A stretch of DNA of 21,169 nt, from the NCBI GenBank assembly GCA_041592335.1, contig JBFHQE010000032.1:1-21169 (forward strand). The letters are read 5' to 3'. The DNA comes from JBFHQE01 sp041592335. Lineage in GTDB: Bacteria; Pseudomonadota; Gammaproteobacteria; Thiohalobacterales; Thiohalobacteraceae. The position numbers and the translations under genes were made by a program. Below the pieces are notes generated by a model, which was not told the DNA's origin, searched no databases, and was given only the letters and a program-made list of their open reading frames with translations. Positions 1-6,659 of the stretch are shown here, one piece after another. Numbering within the stretch: position 1 is the stretch's first letter; every line of letters starts with the position of its first letter.

Positions 1-805
1 CCAGTTCGGCCAGCACCGAGCCATCGTCGTAATCCACCATGGAGTGAATCACGCTCTGCGGGTGCACCACTACCTGAATCCGTTCGGCATCCACGTTAAA
101 CAACCAGCAGGCCTCGATCACTTCCAGACCCTTGTTCATCATGGTGGCGGAATCGACCGAAATTTTGCGACCCATGTCCCAGTTAGGGTGGGCACAGGCC
201 TGGGCGGGAGTCACATGCGCCAGCTTGTCCAGCGGCATGTCGCGGAATGGCCCGCCGGAAGCGGTCAACAGAATCCGCCGCACGCCTTTGGGGGCATGCC
301 CGGCCGTGAAACCGGCAGGCATGCATTGAAAGATGGCATTATGTTCACTGTCGATAGGCAACAGCTCGGCATTGTTGCGGCTGACCTCTTCCATGAACAG
401 CGCGCCGGACATCACCAGCGCTTCCTTGTTAGCCAGTAATACCCGCTTGCCCTTGCGCGCCGCTTCCAGCGCGGGTTTCAGTCCGGCGGCACCGACGATG
501 GCCGCCATCACCATCGCAACCTCGTCCAGTCCCGCGACCCTGACCAGCCCTTCCTCGCCGGAAAGCACGGTGATATCCGGATTGACCGATTTCAGTTGCA
601 GGGATAACTGCTCGGCCGCCTTCTCATCGGCCATAACCGCGAAGCGTGGCTGATGTTCACGACACAGCTTGAGCATGCCTGCGACATCAGAATTGGCAGT
701 CAAGGCGACGGCACGGTAACGCTGCGGATAGCGCGCCATCACATCCAGCGTGCTTAACCCAATCGAGCCGGTTGCGCCCAGTACCGTGATACCGACAGCG
801 CTCAT
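1..805 (-). CDS. dxr: 1-deoxy-D-xylulose 5-phosphate reductoisomerase, C-terminus cut by window start
   Basis: Cytosolic enzyme of the MEP isoprenoid pathway that converts DXP to 2-C-methyl-D-erythritol 4-phosphate with NADPH. Its products feed the neighbouring uppS. The first 268 residues are visible of a family length near 400. The N-terminal Rossmann motif GATGSIG lies at residues 10-16, the NKEALV helix follows, and the metal and substrate motif DSEHNA starts at D152. Further on are SGGPFRD and the region with MNKGLE, which carries family active-site residues. The ATG at 805 overlaps the cdsA stop as ATGA, so it is the last visible gene of the rpsB-side cluster and is probably translationally coupled to cdsA. 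No frameshift is seen; the gene continues beyond base 1. Confidence 0.97.
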   Translation of the reverse strand, partial: MSAVGITVLGATGSIGLSTLDVMARYPQRYRAVALTANSDVAGMLKLCREHQPRFAVMADEKAAEQLSLQLKSVNPDITVLSGEEGLVRVAGLDEVAMVMAAIVGAAGLKPALEAARKGKRVLLANKEALVMSGALFMEEVSRNNAELLPIDSEHNAIFQCMPAGFTAGHAPKGVRRILLTASGGPFRDMPLDKLAHVTPAQACAHPNWDMGRKISVDSATMMNKGLEVIEACWLFNVDAERIQVVVHPQSVIHSMVDYDDGSVLAEL

Positions 806-1617
806 CCCTTCATCCCCAGGATGCCAAAGCCAAACAGGAAAATGGGCGCGGCGGCCAGCAGGCTGTCGATGCGATCCAGGATACCGCCATGACCGGGTAT
901 CAGGTGACCGCTATCCTTGAGTCCTTCCTGGCGCTTGAGCAGACTGATAAACAGATCGCCTGCGATGGATATGGCAGCCGTGATCACCGCCAGCAGGACA
1001 AAGGCCAGCAGCTGCGTTTCATTGAAGTGCAGCAGATAGCTAGCCGCGAAGGCATAGAGAGCGGAACCCAGCAAGCCACCCGCAACCCCTTCCCAGGTCT
1101 TGCCGGGACTGATGGTTGGCGCCAGCTTGTGAGTACCAAGACTACGCCCGACAAAATAGGCACCGCTGTCGGCCACCCACATCAGCGAGACCACGAACAA
1201 CACCAGTGCCGGACCCTGCCCTGTATAGAGATGCAGCGCATTCAACGCGCCCCAGGCAGGCAATAGCACCAGCAGCGCGACAAAGAACTTGAGCGCGGCA
1301 ATGCCACTGCCCAGTTTAGGAAACCGAAACCAGATCAGGGCAAACACCCACCAGGAAACGCCTAACCCGAGCATGACGCCAATCCAGCCCTCATTGGTCA
1401 GGGCTGGCCACAGCAAACCCATGCTGACGCCAATCAGCAGCAGAAACGCAATACGCAATGAAAGTCCGTGCATGGGAACAAGCCGTGTCCATTCCCAGGC
1501 ACCGGCCAGGATCACAACCGCAGAGAGGATGGCGAAGCCGATATGCGGCAGGTATAGAATGCCCCCAATCACCAGGGGAATCAGCGCCAGCGCCGCCAGC
1601 ACGCGTTGCTTAAGCAC
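802..1617 (-). CDS. cdsA: Phosphatidate cytidylyltransferase (CDP-diglyceride synthase)
   Basis: Inner-membrane enzyme that makes CDP-diacylglycerol from phosphatidate and CTP, the branch point of phospholipid synthesis. The 271-residue protein has many hydrophobic segments from residue 6 onward. Near the C-terminus it carries the complete CDS family signature: SLLKRQEGLKDS followed by GHGGILDRID, with the family's paired aspartates. The start codon is GTG at 1617 and overlaps the uppS 3' end by 8 bases; the stop overlaps the dxr start. The order uppS-cdsA-dxr is a classic bacterial cluster for undecaprenyl phosphate, phospholipid and isoprenoid supply. Length fits the family. Confidence 0.97.
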   Translation of the reverse strand: MLKQRVLAALALIPLVIGGILYLPHIGFAILSAVVILAGAWEWTRLVPMHGLSLRIAFLLLIGVSMGLLWPALTNEGWIGVMLGLGVSWWVFALIWFRFPKLGSGIAALKFFVALLVLLPAWGALNALHLYTGQGPALVLFVVSLMWVADSGAYFVGRSLGTHKLAPTISPGKTWEGVAGGLLGSALYAFAASYLLHFNETQLLAFVLLAVITAAISIAGDLFISLLKRQEGLKDSGHLIPGHGGILDRIDSLLAAAPIFLFGFGILGMKG

Positions 1618-2377
1618 CCTTCACCTGCTCCACCTGATCGCCGGTGCGGCCAAACCGGCGCTGACGGCCGCGATACCAGTCGATGGCATCGGCAAGGCAG
1701 GCATCATCGAAATCCGGCCACAGGGTGTCGGTAAAAAAGAGTTCGGTATAGGCCAGCTGCCACAGCAGGTAATTACTGATGCGGCGTTCGCCGCCGGTAC
1801 GGATGAATAAATCCGGCTCCGGCAGGTCCGCCAATGCCACATAACGGCCAAACATGCGCTCATCGATATCGTCCGGCGAAATCCGTCCGGTAGCGACTTT
1901 CCTGGCCAGATGCTGCGCGGCATTCACCACGTCCCAGCGTCCACCGTAATTCACCGCGATGGATAAACGCAGACCGGTATTTTCGCCCGTCAGGGTTTCG
2001 GTCTCGTTCATCAGCTTCTGCAGTTTTTTGTTGAACGCGGAACGCTCGCCGATAAAGCGCACCTGTACGCCATTTTTATGCAGATCCTTGACTTCTTTCT
2101 TGAGCGTGCTGATGAAAAGCTCCATCAGCAGATTGACTTCGGTGATCGGTCGACGCCAGTTTTCACTACTGAAAGCAAACAGGGTTAAGGCCCCGATTCC
2201 CCGTTCGCGGCAGCCCTCGACAATACGCCGTACCGATTTAACGCCTTCGCGATGCCCGGCGGGACGCGGCATGCCACGGCGTTTTGCCCAGCGACCATTG
2301 CCGTCCATGATGATCGCGATATGCCGGGGATCATCGCTGTCTGTCGGATCGGTTGGTTGGGTCTTGGCTTCGGGCAT
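1610..2377 (-). CDS. uppS: Undecaprenyl diphosphate synthase (cis-prenyltransferase)
   Basis: Condenses eight isopentenyl diphosphates onto farnesyl diphosphate to build the C55 carrier for peptidoglycan and other surface polymers. The 255-residue protein has the catalytic aspartate D25 in IIMDGNGRWA, H42 and the FAFSSENWRRP loop (about 68-78). The C-terminal diphosphate-binding stretch RTGGERRIS (193-201) is present, with E212 in the following TELFF. All map onto the known active site of this family. It starts 10 bases after the frr stop, has no clear Shine-Dalgarno sequence, and overlaps cdsA by 8 bases, so coupling with the upstream gene is likely. The N-terminal 16 residues are acidic and poorly conserved. 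Confidence 0.97.
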   Translation of the reverse strand: MPEAKTQPTDPTDSDDPRHIAIIMDGNGRWAKRRGMPRPAGHREGVKSVRRIVEGCRERGIGALTLFAFSSENWRRPITEVNLLMELFISTLKKEVKDLHKNGVQVRFIGERSAFNKKLQKLMNETETLTGENTGLRLSIAVNYGGRWDVVNAAQHLARKVATGRISPDDIDERMFGRYVALADLPEPDLFIRTGGERRISNYLLWQLAYTELFFTDTLWPDFDDACLADAIDWYRGRQRRFGRTGDQVEQVKGA

Positions 2378-2387
2378 AACGGCGGAC

Positions 2388-2945
2388 TTAGAATTCCATC
2401 AGTTCCTTTTCTTTCTCGCCGACGACATTGTCCACCAGCGCGATGTATTCATCGGTCAGTTTCTGAATGATATCCTGCGCGCGGCGCTCATCGTCTTCGG
2501 AAATTTCCTTTTCCTTCACCAGGTCCTTGAAATCGCCATTGGCATCGCGGCGAATGTTACGAATCGCGACCTTGGCGCGTTCGCCTTCCTGGCGCACCAG
2601 CTTGGTCATTTCGCGGCGGCGCTCTTCAGTCAACGGCGGCAGCGGTATGCGCATCACAGTCCCGGCCGTATTTGGATTAAGCCCGAGATTGGCTTCCAGA
2701 ATCGCCTTTTCGATTGTATTGATGAGATCTTTTTCCCAGGGCGTAACGGTCAACGTGCGTGCATCTTCCACGGCAATATTCGCGACCTGTTTCAAGGGTG
2801 TCGGTGAACCGTAGTAAGGCACCTGGATATGTTCCAGGAGACTCGGGTGCGCACGGCCTGTACGGATTTTGACCAGATCGCCCTTGAGTGATTCAACACT
2901 CTTTTTCATGCGCTCTTTCGCGTCTGCGGTAATTTCATCAATCAT
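2388..2945 (-). CDS. frr: Ribosome recycling factor
   Basis: Works with EF-G to split the post-termination ribosome. The sequence from MIDEITADAKERMKKSVE through KIRTGRAHPSLL (near residues 26-37) is typical of RRF, and the C-terminus with its DDERRAQD helix matches the three-helix-bundle domain. I chose the ATG at 2945 because it gives 185 residues, the usual RRF length, and places a GGGAG ribosome-binding site 11 bases upstream. An ATG nine bases earlier (2954) overlaps the pyrH stop as TAATG but leaves only 2 bases after GGGAG. It would add three residues and cannot be excluded. The gene lies directly downstream of pyrH, as in most bacteria. Confidence 0.96.
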   Translation of the reverse strand: MIDEITADAKERMKKSVESLKGDLVKIRTGRAHPSLLEHIQVPYYGSPTPLKQVANIAVEDARTLTVTPWEKDLINTIEKAILEANLGLNPNTAGTVMRIPLPPLTEERRREMTKLVRQEGERAKVAIRNIRRDANGDFKDLVKEKEISEDDERRAQDIIQKLTDEYIALVDNVVGEKEKELMEF

Positions 2946-2953
2946 TGTTGTCA

Positions 2954-3682
2954 TTACTCCCGAACCACCAGGGTACCGATCGCCTCGCCATTCACGGCAC
3001 GCATCAGATTCCCCGGTTCATGTATATCAAATACCATCAGCGGCATATTGTTATCGCGACACAGCACAATGGCTGTCGCGTCCATCACCATCAGCTTGCG
3101 CTCCAGCGCCGAGTCATAGGACAGCTGATCGAAGCGTTCCGCGGATGGATCCTTTTTCGGATCGGCCGAATAGACGCCATCCACCTGCGTTGCCTTGAAC
3201 ATGACATCCGCCTGGATCTCGATGGCACGCAACCCGGCCGCGGAATCCGTGGTGAAGTAGGGATTGCCGGTGCCACCCGCGAAGATGACAACGTAACCGC
3301 TTTCCAGATGCCGGATCGCACGATCGCGATCAAACAGCTCGCAAACCGTACCGATTGGAAACGCCGACATGACCCGGGTCTCGGTGCCAAGCCGACGCAG
3401 GGCATCCTGCATCGCCAGTGCGTTCATGACCGTGGCCAGCATGCCCATCTGGTCACCCTTGACGCGATCCATCCCGGCCGCGGCCAGTGGCGCGCCACGA
3501 AAGATATTGCCGCCGCCAATCACCAGGCCTATCTGCACACCGCGCATGGCCTCCGCGTGAATCTGGCGGGCAAAGGTATCAAGAACTGCAGGTTGGATAC
3601 CGGAAGAGTCGCTGCCCATCAGGGCCTCGCCGCTGAGTTTGAGGAGAATACGGCGATATTGTGGTGCTTTGGCGTTAGTCAT
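2954..3682 (-). CDS. pyrH: Uridylate kinase (UMP kinase)
   Basis: Hexameric bacterial UMP kinase of the amino-acid kinase fold; phosphorylates UMP to UDP for pyrimidine nucleotide synthesis. In 242 residues it shows the phosphate-binding KLSGEALMG (from K15), the glycine-rich GGGNIFRG (56-63), and GDQMGMLATVMNALA (from G77), with D78 in the UMP-binding region. The later FAGGTGNPYFTTDSAA loop and YSADPKKDP are also family hallmarks. It is separated from tsf by about 165 bases with a terminator-like hairpin, so it may have its own promoter. The frr gene follows immediately. Confidence 0.98.
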   Translation of the reverse strand: MTNAKAPQYRRILLKLSGEALMGSDSSGIQPAVLDTFARQIHAEAMRGVQIGLVIGGGNIFRGAPLAAAGMDRVKGDQMGMLATVMNALAMQDALRRLGTETRVMSAFPIGTVCELFDRDRAIRHLESGYVVIFAGGTGNPYFTTDSAAGLRAIEIQADVMFKATQVDGVYSADPKKDPSAERFDQLSYDSALERKLMVMDATAIVLCRDNNMPLMVFDIHEPGNLMRAVNGEAIGTLVVRE

Positions 3683-3782
3683 CTTATTGGCTTATCAGTG
3701 AGTTAGGTCACTTTTTTCGAGGGGTGAGCACCCTCTGCTGCAGCCCCGTATTGTCGTCTGAAACCGGGGTCGATGTCACGTA

Positions 3783-3807
3783 CAAAATGGGGCCGCATTG
3801 CGGCCCC
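3783..3807 (-). terminator. Terminator-like hairpin after tsf
   Basis: Read on the minus strand, 3807-3789 form a perfect 8-bp stem, GGGGCCGC paired with GCGGCCCC around a 3-base AAT loop. ATTTTG follows. It lies 43 bases beyond the tsf stop and before pyrH, so it could end rpsB-tsf transcripts. The U-run is short, so partial read-through is plausible. A second 6-bp hairpin with a T-rich loop (3817-3835) lies between it and tsf. Confidence 0.6.
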
Positions 3808-3849
3808 ACTGGGTACCCGGGTGAAAAAAACCCGGTCTGGCTGAAAAAA

Positions 3850-4728
3850 TTAGCTGCCGCGAACCTGCGCCATAACCTCTTCAGCGAAGTTTTCCTGTTT
3901 CTTCTCGATACCTTCGCCCAGTTCCATGCGGATGAAGCAGGCAACGTTGGCATTGGCATCTTTCAGCAGTTTGCCGACGGTGGTATCGGGGTCTTTTACG
4001 AATGCCTGCCCAACCAGGGTCACTTCGGCCAGGTATTTCTTGATGCGACCTTCCACCATCTTCTCGATGATGTTTTCCGGCTTGCCGGAATCCGCTGACT
4101 GCGCGCGGATGATGTCCTTTTCCTTTTCCAGCAGTTCCGGCGCCAGGTCTGCTTCGGAAACTGAGGCCGGGTTGGTTGCGGCAACATGCATGGCCACATC
4201 CTTCGCCAGTACTTCATCGCCGCCCTGCAGTTCGACCAGTACGCCGATACGGCTACCGTGCAGGTAGGCACCCAGCGTGCCGTCAGTGGTGACCAGGTTG
4301 AAACGACGCACACCGATGTTTTCACCCAGGGCAGCGATCAGCTCCTTGCGTGCATCTTCAACGGTCTTGCCATTGCCCATATCAGTCGCCAGCAGCGCAT
4401 CGATATCGGCGGGTTTCTTGTCCAGTACCAGCTTGGCCACGGCTGTCGCGAAGTTAACGAACTCGTCTTTCTTCGCAACGAAGTCGGTTTCGGAATTCAC
4501 TTCAACCTGTGCCGCGGTCTTGCCGTCTGCCGACATCTCGATAACGATCAGACCTTCCGCCGCAACGCGGCCCGCTTTCTTGTCTGCCTTCGCCAGACCG
4601 GATTTGCGCAATACTTCGATTGCCGCTTCCATATCGCCGTCGGTTTCCACCAACGCCTTCTTGCATTCCATCATGCCTGAACCACTGCGTTCGCGTAGTT
4701 CTTTCACCATTGCCGCTGAGATTGCCAT
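3850..4728 (-). CDS. tsf: Elongation factor Ts
   Basis: Guanine-nucleotide exchange factor that regenerates EF-Tu-GTP. The 292-residue protein begins with the UBA-like N-terminal domain, including RSGSGMMECKKALVETDG (residues 14-31), close to the canonical motif of the family. The core domain contains NSETDFVAKKDEF (near 78-90) and the HVAATNP segment (about 182-188). Length agrees with gammaproteobacterial EF-Ts (about 280-295). GGAG lies eight bases before the ATG. It is paired with rpsB upstream, from which a long hairpin separates it, and is probably cotranscribed at a tuned ratio. Confidence 0.98.
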   Translation of the reverse strand: MAISAAMVKELRERSGSGMMECKKALVETDGDMEAAIEVLRKSGLAKADKKAGRVAAEGLIVIEMSADGKTAAQVEVNSETDFVAKKDEFVNFATAVAKLVLDKKPADIDALLATDMGNGKTVEDARKELIAALGENIGVRRFNLVTTDGTLGAYLHGSRIGVLVELQGGDEVLAKDVAMHVAATNPASVSEADLAPELLEKEKDIIRAQSADSGKPENIIEKMVEGRIKKYLAEVTLVGQAFVKDPDTTVGKLLKDANANVACFIRMELGEGIEKKQENFAEEVMAQVRGS

Positions 4729-4771
4729 CGCGAGATCTCCAAAACTTAACTTTTCAAAACCTGTTTAAACA

Positions 4772-4807
4772 ACAGCCCGGACGGAAGTGAGTGTCCGACC
4801 GGGCTGT
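4772..4807 (-). terminator. rpsB-tsf intergenic hairpin, probable attenuator
   Basis: Bases 4772-4780 and 4799-4807 form a perfect 9-bp GC-rich stem (ACAGCCCGG with CCGGGCTGT). It continues past a single A/A mismatch into CGGA paired with TCCG. On the minus strand it is followed by TTGTTT rather than a long U-tract. That suits a partial terminator that lets some transcripts enter tsf, as is known between these two genes in other gammaproteobacteria. Confidence 0.55.
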
Positions 4808-4827
4808 GACGAGAGTGTGAAACCGAC

Positions 4828-5577
4828 TTATCCGTTGCTGGATTCAGCTGCTTCCTGAACTTCAACGAAATCGTCACCGGCGGCAGCGTTAAGGGCACTG
4901 CCACGGCCGTTCATCACTGCGTCCGCCGCACCCTTGGCATAAAGCTGGATGGCGCGAATCGCATCGTCATTACCCGGAATAACATAATCGATGTCATGTG
5001 CCGAATTGTTGGTATCGACGATACCGATCACTGGGATACCCAGCTTCTTGGCTTCCGACACGGCAATCTTTTCGTGTCCGACATCAACCACGAACATGGC
5101 ATCCGGAATGCCCTTCATGTCCTTGATACCGCCCAGGCTGCCTTCCAGCTTGGCCAGTTCACGGCGACGCATCAGCGCTTCTTTCTTGCTGAGGCGATCC
5201 AGGCTACCGTCCTGATCCATGCTTTCGAGTTCTTTCAGGCGACGAATGGACTGGCGCACTGTCTTGTAGTTGGTCAGCATGCCACCCAGCCAGCGCTGGT
5301 TGACATAGGGCATGCCACAACGCTTGGCTTCTTCACCGATAACTTCGCGCGCCGAACGCTTGGTGCCAACGAACAGCACAGTGCCGCCCTTGGCTGCCAG
5401 GCTGCCGACGAAATTCATCGCGTCGTTGAACAACGGCAGGGTCTTTTCGAGGTTGATGATGTGAATCTTGCTACGTTCGCCGAAAATGAACGGGGCCATT
5501 TTCGGATTCCAGAAGCGGGTCTGGTGCCCGAAGTGAACGCCAGCTTCCAGCATCTGACGCATAGTCATGTCTGTCAT
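4828..5577 (-). CDS. rpsB: 30S ribosomal protein S2
   Basis: Component of the small ribosomal subunit near the head-body junction. The 249-residue protein starts MTDMTMRQMLEAGVHFGHQ and carries RFWNPKMAPFIFGER and HIINLEKTLPLF. The conserved FVGTKRSAREVIGEEAKRC follows, then NQRWLGGMLTNYKT, all typical of bacterial S2. GGAG lies five bases before the ATG at 5577. It is the promoter-proximal gene of the minus-strand cluster and is transcribed divergently from map, the usual gammaproteobacterial arrangement. The acidic C-terminal tail is variable in the family. Confidence 0.98.
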   Translation of the reverse strand: MTDMTMRQMLEAGVHFGHQTRFWNPKMAPFIFGERSKIHIINLEKTLPLFNDAMNFVGSLAAKGGTVLFVGTKRSAREVIGEEAKRCGMPYVNQRWLGGMLTNYKTVRQSIRRLKELESMDQDGSLDRLSKKEALMRRRELAKLEGSLGGIKDMKGIPDAMFVVDVGHEKIAVSEAKKLGIPVIGIVDTNNSAHDIDYVIPGNDDAIRAIQLYAKGAADAVMNGRGSALNAAAGDDFVEVQEAAESSNG

Positions 5578-5693
5578 AAATACTCCAGTTTACAGGGTTG
5601 GGCCTCCATACATCCCATGCGATAATTCACTGAGTTTCCTCAATAAACACCCTATCCCATGTGTCGATGCATGTGCGGATTGGTCTTAACAAG
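5578..5693 (-). promoter_or_regulatory. rpsB 5' leader, candidate S2 autoregulatory RNA
   Basis: On the minus strand the leader holds AGGGT (5653-5649) directly followed by GTTTA (5648-5644). Further downstream ACCCT (5598-5594) is directly followed by TAAAC (5592-5588). The two pairings cross, so they can form an H-type pseudoknot ending just before the GGAG ribosome-binding site. A TGAG-GAAA-CTCA hairpin (5642-5631) sits inside. CATGGGAT occurs twice (5661-5654 and 5619-5612). S2 is known to repress its own operon through a structured leader in gammaproteobacteria; assigning this leader to that class is inference from the fold. Confidence 0.5.
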
Positions 5694-5707
5694 GGGCGCT
5701 TTATACC
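5680..5707 (+). promoter_or_regulatory. Candidate map promoter
   Basis: TTGGTC (5680-5685), a 16-base spacer and TATACC (5702-5707) make a moderate sigma70 match pointing toward map. Its -10 shares bases 5702-5705 with the opposing rpsB -10, so the two promoters cannot easily be occupied together. The match is weaker than that for rpsB. Confidence 0.4.
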
Positions 5708-5728
5708 ATAAACTGCCCCTCCCAACAA
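5700..5728 (-). promoter_or_regulatory. rpsB promoter, sigma70-like with GC-rich discriminator
   Basis: Minus strand TTGTTG (5728-5723) is followed after 17 bases by TATAAA (5705-5700). GCGCCCC comes immediately after the -10, where a GC-rich discriminator marks promoters of ribosomal genes that respond to ppGpp. A start near 5693 would give a leader of about 115 bases. Confidence 0.65.
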
Positions 5729-5752
5729 TCCACCTGGCATCCGAGAAGCCGA

Positions 5753-6541
5753 ATGGCCGTCACTATCAAAACCCCTGATGAAATTGAAAAAATGCGCACG
5801 GCGGGCCGCCTGGCCGCGGATGTGCTGCAAATGATCCGTCCGCACGTCAAACCGGGTGTCACCACCGAGGAGCTGGACAGAATCTGTCACGATTACATCG
5901 TCAACGAGCAGCAGGCCATCCCCGCCCCGCTCAATTACCGCGGCTTCCCCAAGTCCATCTGCACCTCAATCAACCAGCAGGTGTGCCACGGCATCCCCGG
6001 ACCCAAGAAACTGAAAGACGGCGACATCGTCAATATCGACATCACCGTGATCAAGGACGGTTACCACGGCGACACCAGCCGTATGTTCATGGTCGGCAAC
6101 GCCTCGGTACAGGCCAAGCGGCTGGTTGACGTGACTTACCATGCCATGCGCCTCGGCATCGAAATGGTCAGACCGGGCATTTATCTTGGCGATATCGGTC
6201 ACGCGATCCAGAAATTCGTTGAAGAACACAACTACAGCGTGGTGCGCGAATATTGCGGTCACGGCATCGGCCGGGAATTTCATGAAGAACCGCAGGTGCT
6301 GCATTACGGCATTCCCGGCACCGGCATGATGCTGCAACCCGGCATGACCTTTACCATCGAACCCATGGTGAATGTCGGCAAACGCCAGACCAAGCTGCTT
6401 GGCGATGGCTGGACTGTAATCACCAAGGACCGCTCACTTTCGGCCCAGTGGGAACACACCATCCTGGTCACTGCAAACGGTTTCGAAGTGCTGACGCTCC
6501 ATCCCAGCGAGTCGCTGGACACCATGCCCGTGCTGCCTTGA
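5753..6541 (+). CDS. map: Methionine aminopeptidase, type I
   Basis: Removes the initiator methionine from nascent proteins; a dinuclear-metal 'pita-bread' enzyme. All metal and catalytic positions of the family are visible: H79, D96 (NIDI), D107 (HGDTSR), H170 (CGHGIGREFH), E203 (TIEPM) and E234 (WEHT). The length of 262 residues fits type Ia enzymes, and there is no N-terminal zinc-finger extension. It is transcribed divergently from rpsB, 175 bases away, and is followed by glnD, the same order as in Escherichia coli and Pseudomonas. The ATG at 5753 lies in the usual place for this family. Confidence 0.98.
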   Translation: MAVTIKTPDEIEKMRTAGRLAADVLQMIRPHVKPGVTTEELDRICHDYIVNEQQAIPAPLNYRGFPKSICTSINQQVCHGIPGPKKLKDGDIVNIDITVIKDGYHGDTSRMFMVGNASVQAKRLVDVTYHAMRLGIEMVRPGIYLGDIGHAIQKFVEEHNYSVVREYCGHGIGREFHEEPQVLHYGIPGTGMMLQPGMTFTIEPMVNVGKRQTKLLGDGWTVITKDRSLSAQWEHTILVTANGFEVLTLHPSESLDTMPVLP

Positions 6542-6575
6542 TGCAACACCGCTACCCCGGTTCTTTCAGAATCAC

Positions 6576-6626
6576 TGTAGGAGCGAGCTTGCTCGCGAAC
6601 CTTTCGCGGCCAAGACCGTCCCAACA
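6576..6626. repeat. Inverted pair of REP sequences (REPIN/BIME-like)
   Basis: Two 24-base units in opposite orientation are separated by three bases. The left unit (6576-6599) reads T, then GTAGGAGCGAGCTTGCTC, then GCGAA; the GTAG head followed by an imperfect palindrome is the hallmark of REP elements. It looks identical to a REP class common in Pseudomonas. The right unit (6603-6626), read on the minus strand, begins TGTTGGGACGGTCTTGGC and ends CGCGAA, a diverged copy of a second known variant. Such elements are moved by RAYT tyrosine transposases; none is in the window. Confidence 0.75.
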
Positions 6627-6659
6627 GGAAACCCCTCATAAAGCAGAGGTTCATAAACG

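Noticed and set aside
1959..2807. Long plus-strand ORF opposite uppS and frr
   Set aside because: It is antisense to two clearly recognisable genes, has no family resemblance and arises from their codon bias.
3708..3959. Small minus-strand ORF spanning the tsf 3' end and the tsf-pyrH gap
   Set aside because: It crosses both hairpins, overlaps tsf in another frame and resembles nothing I recognise.
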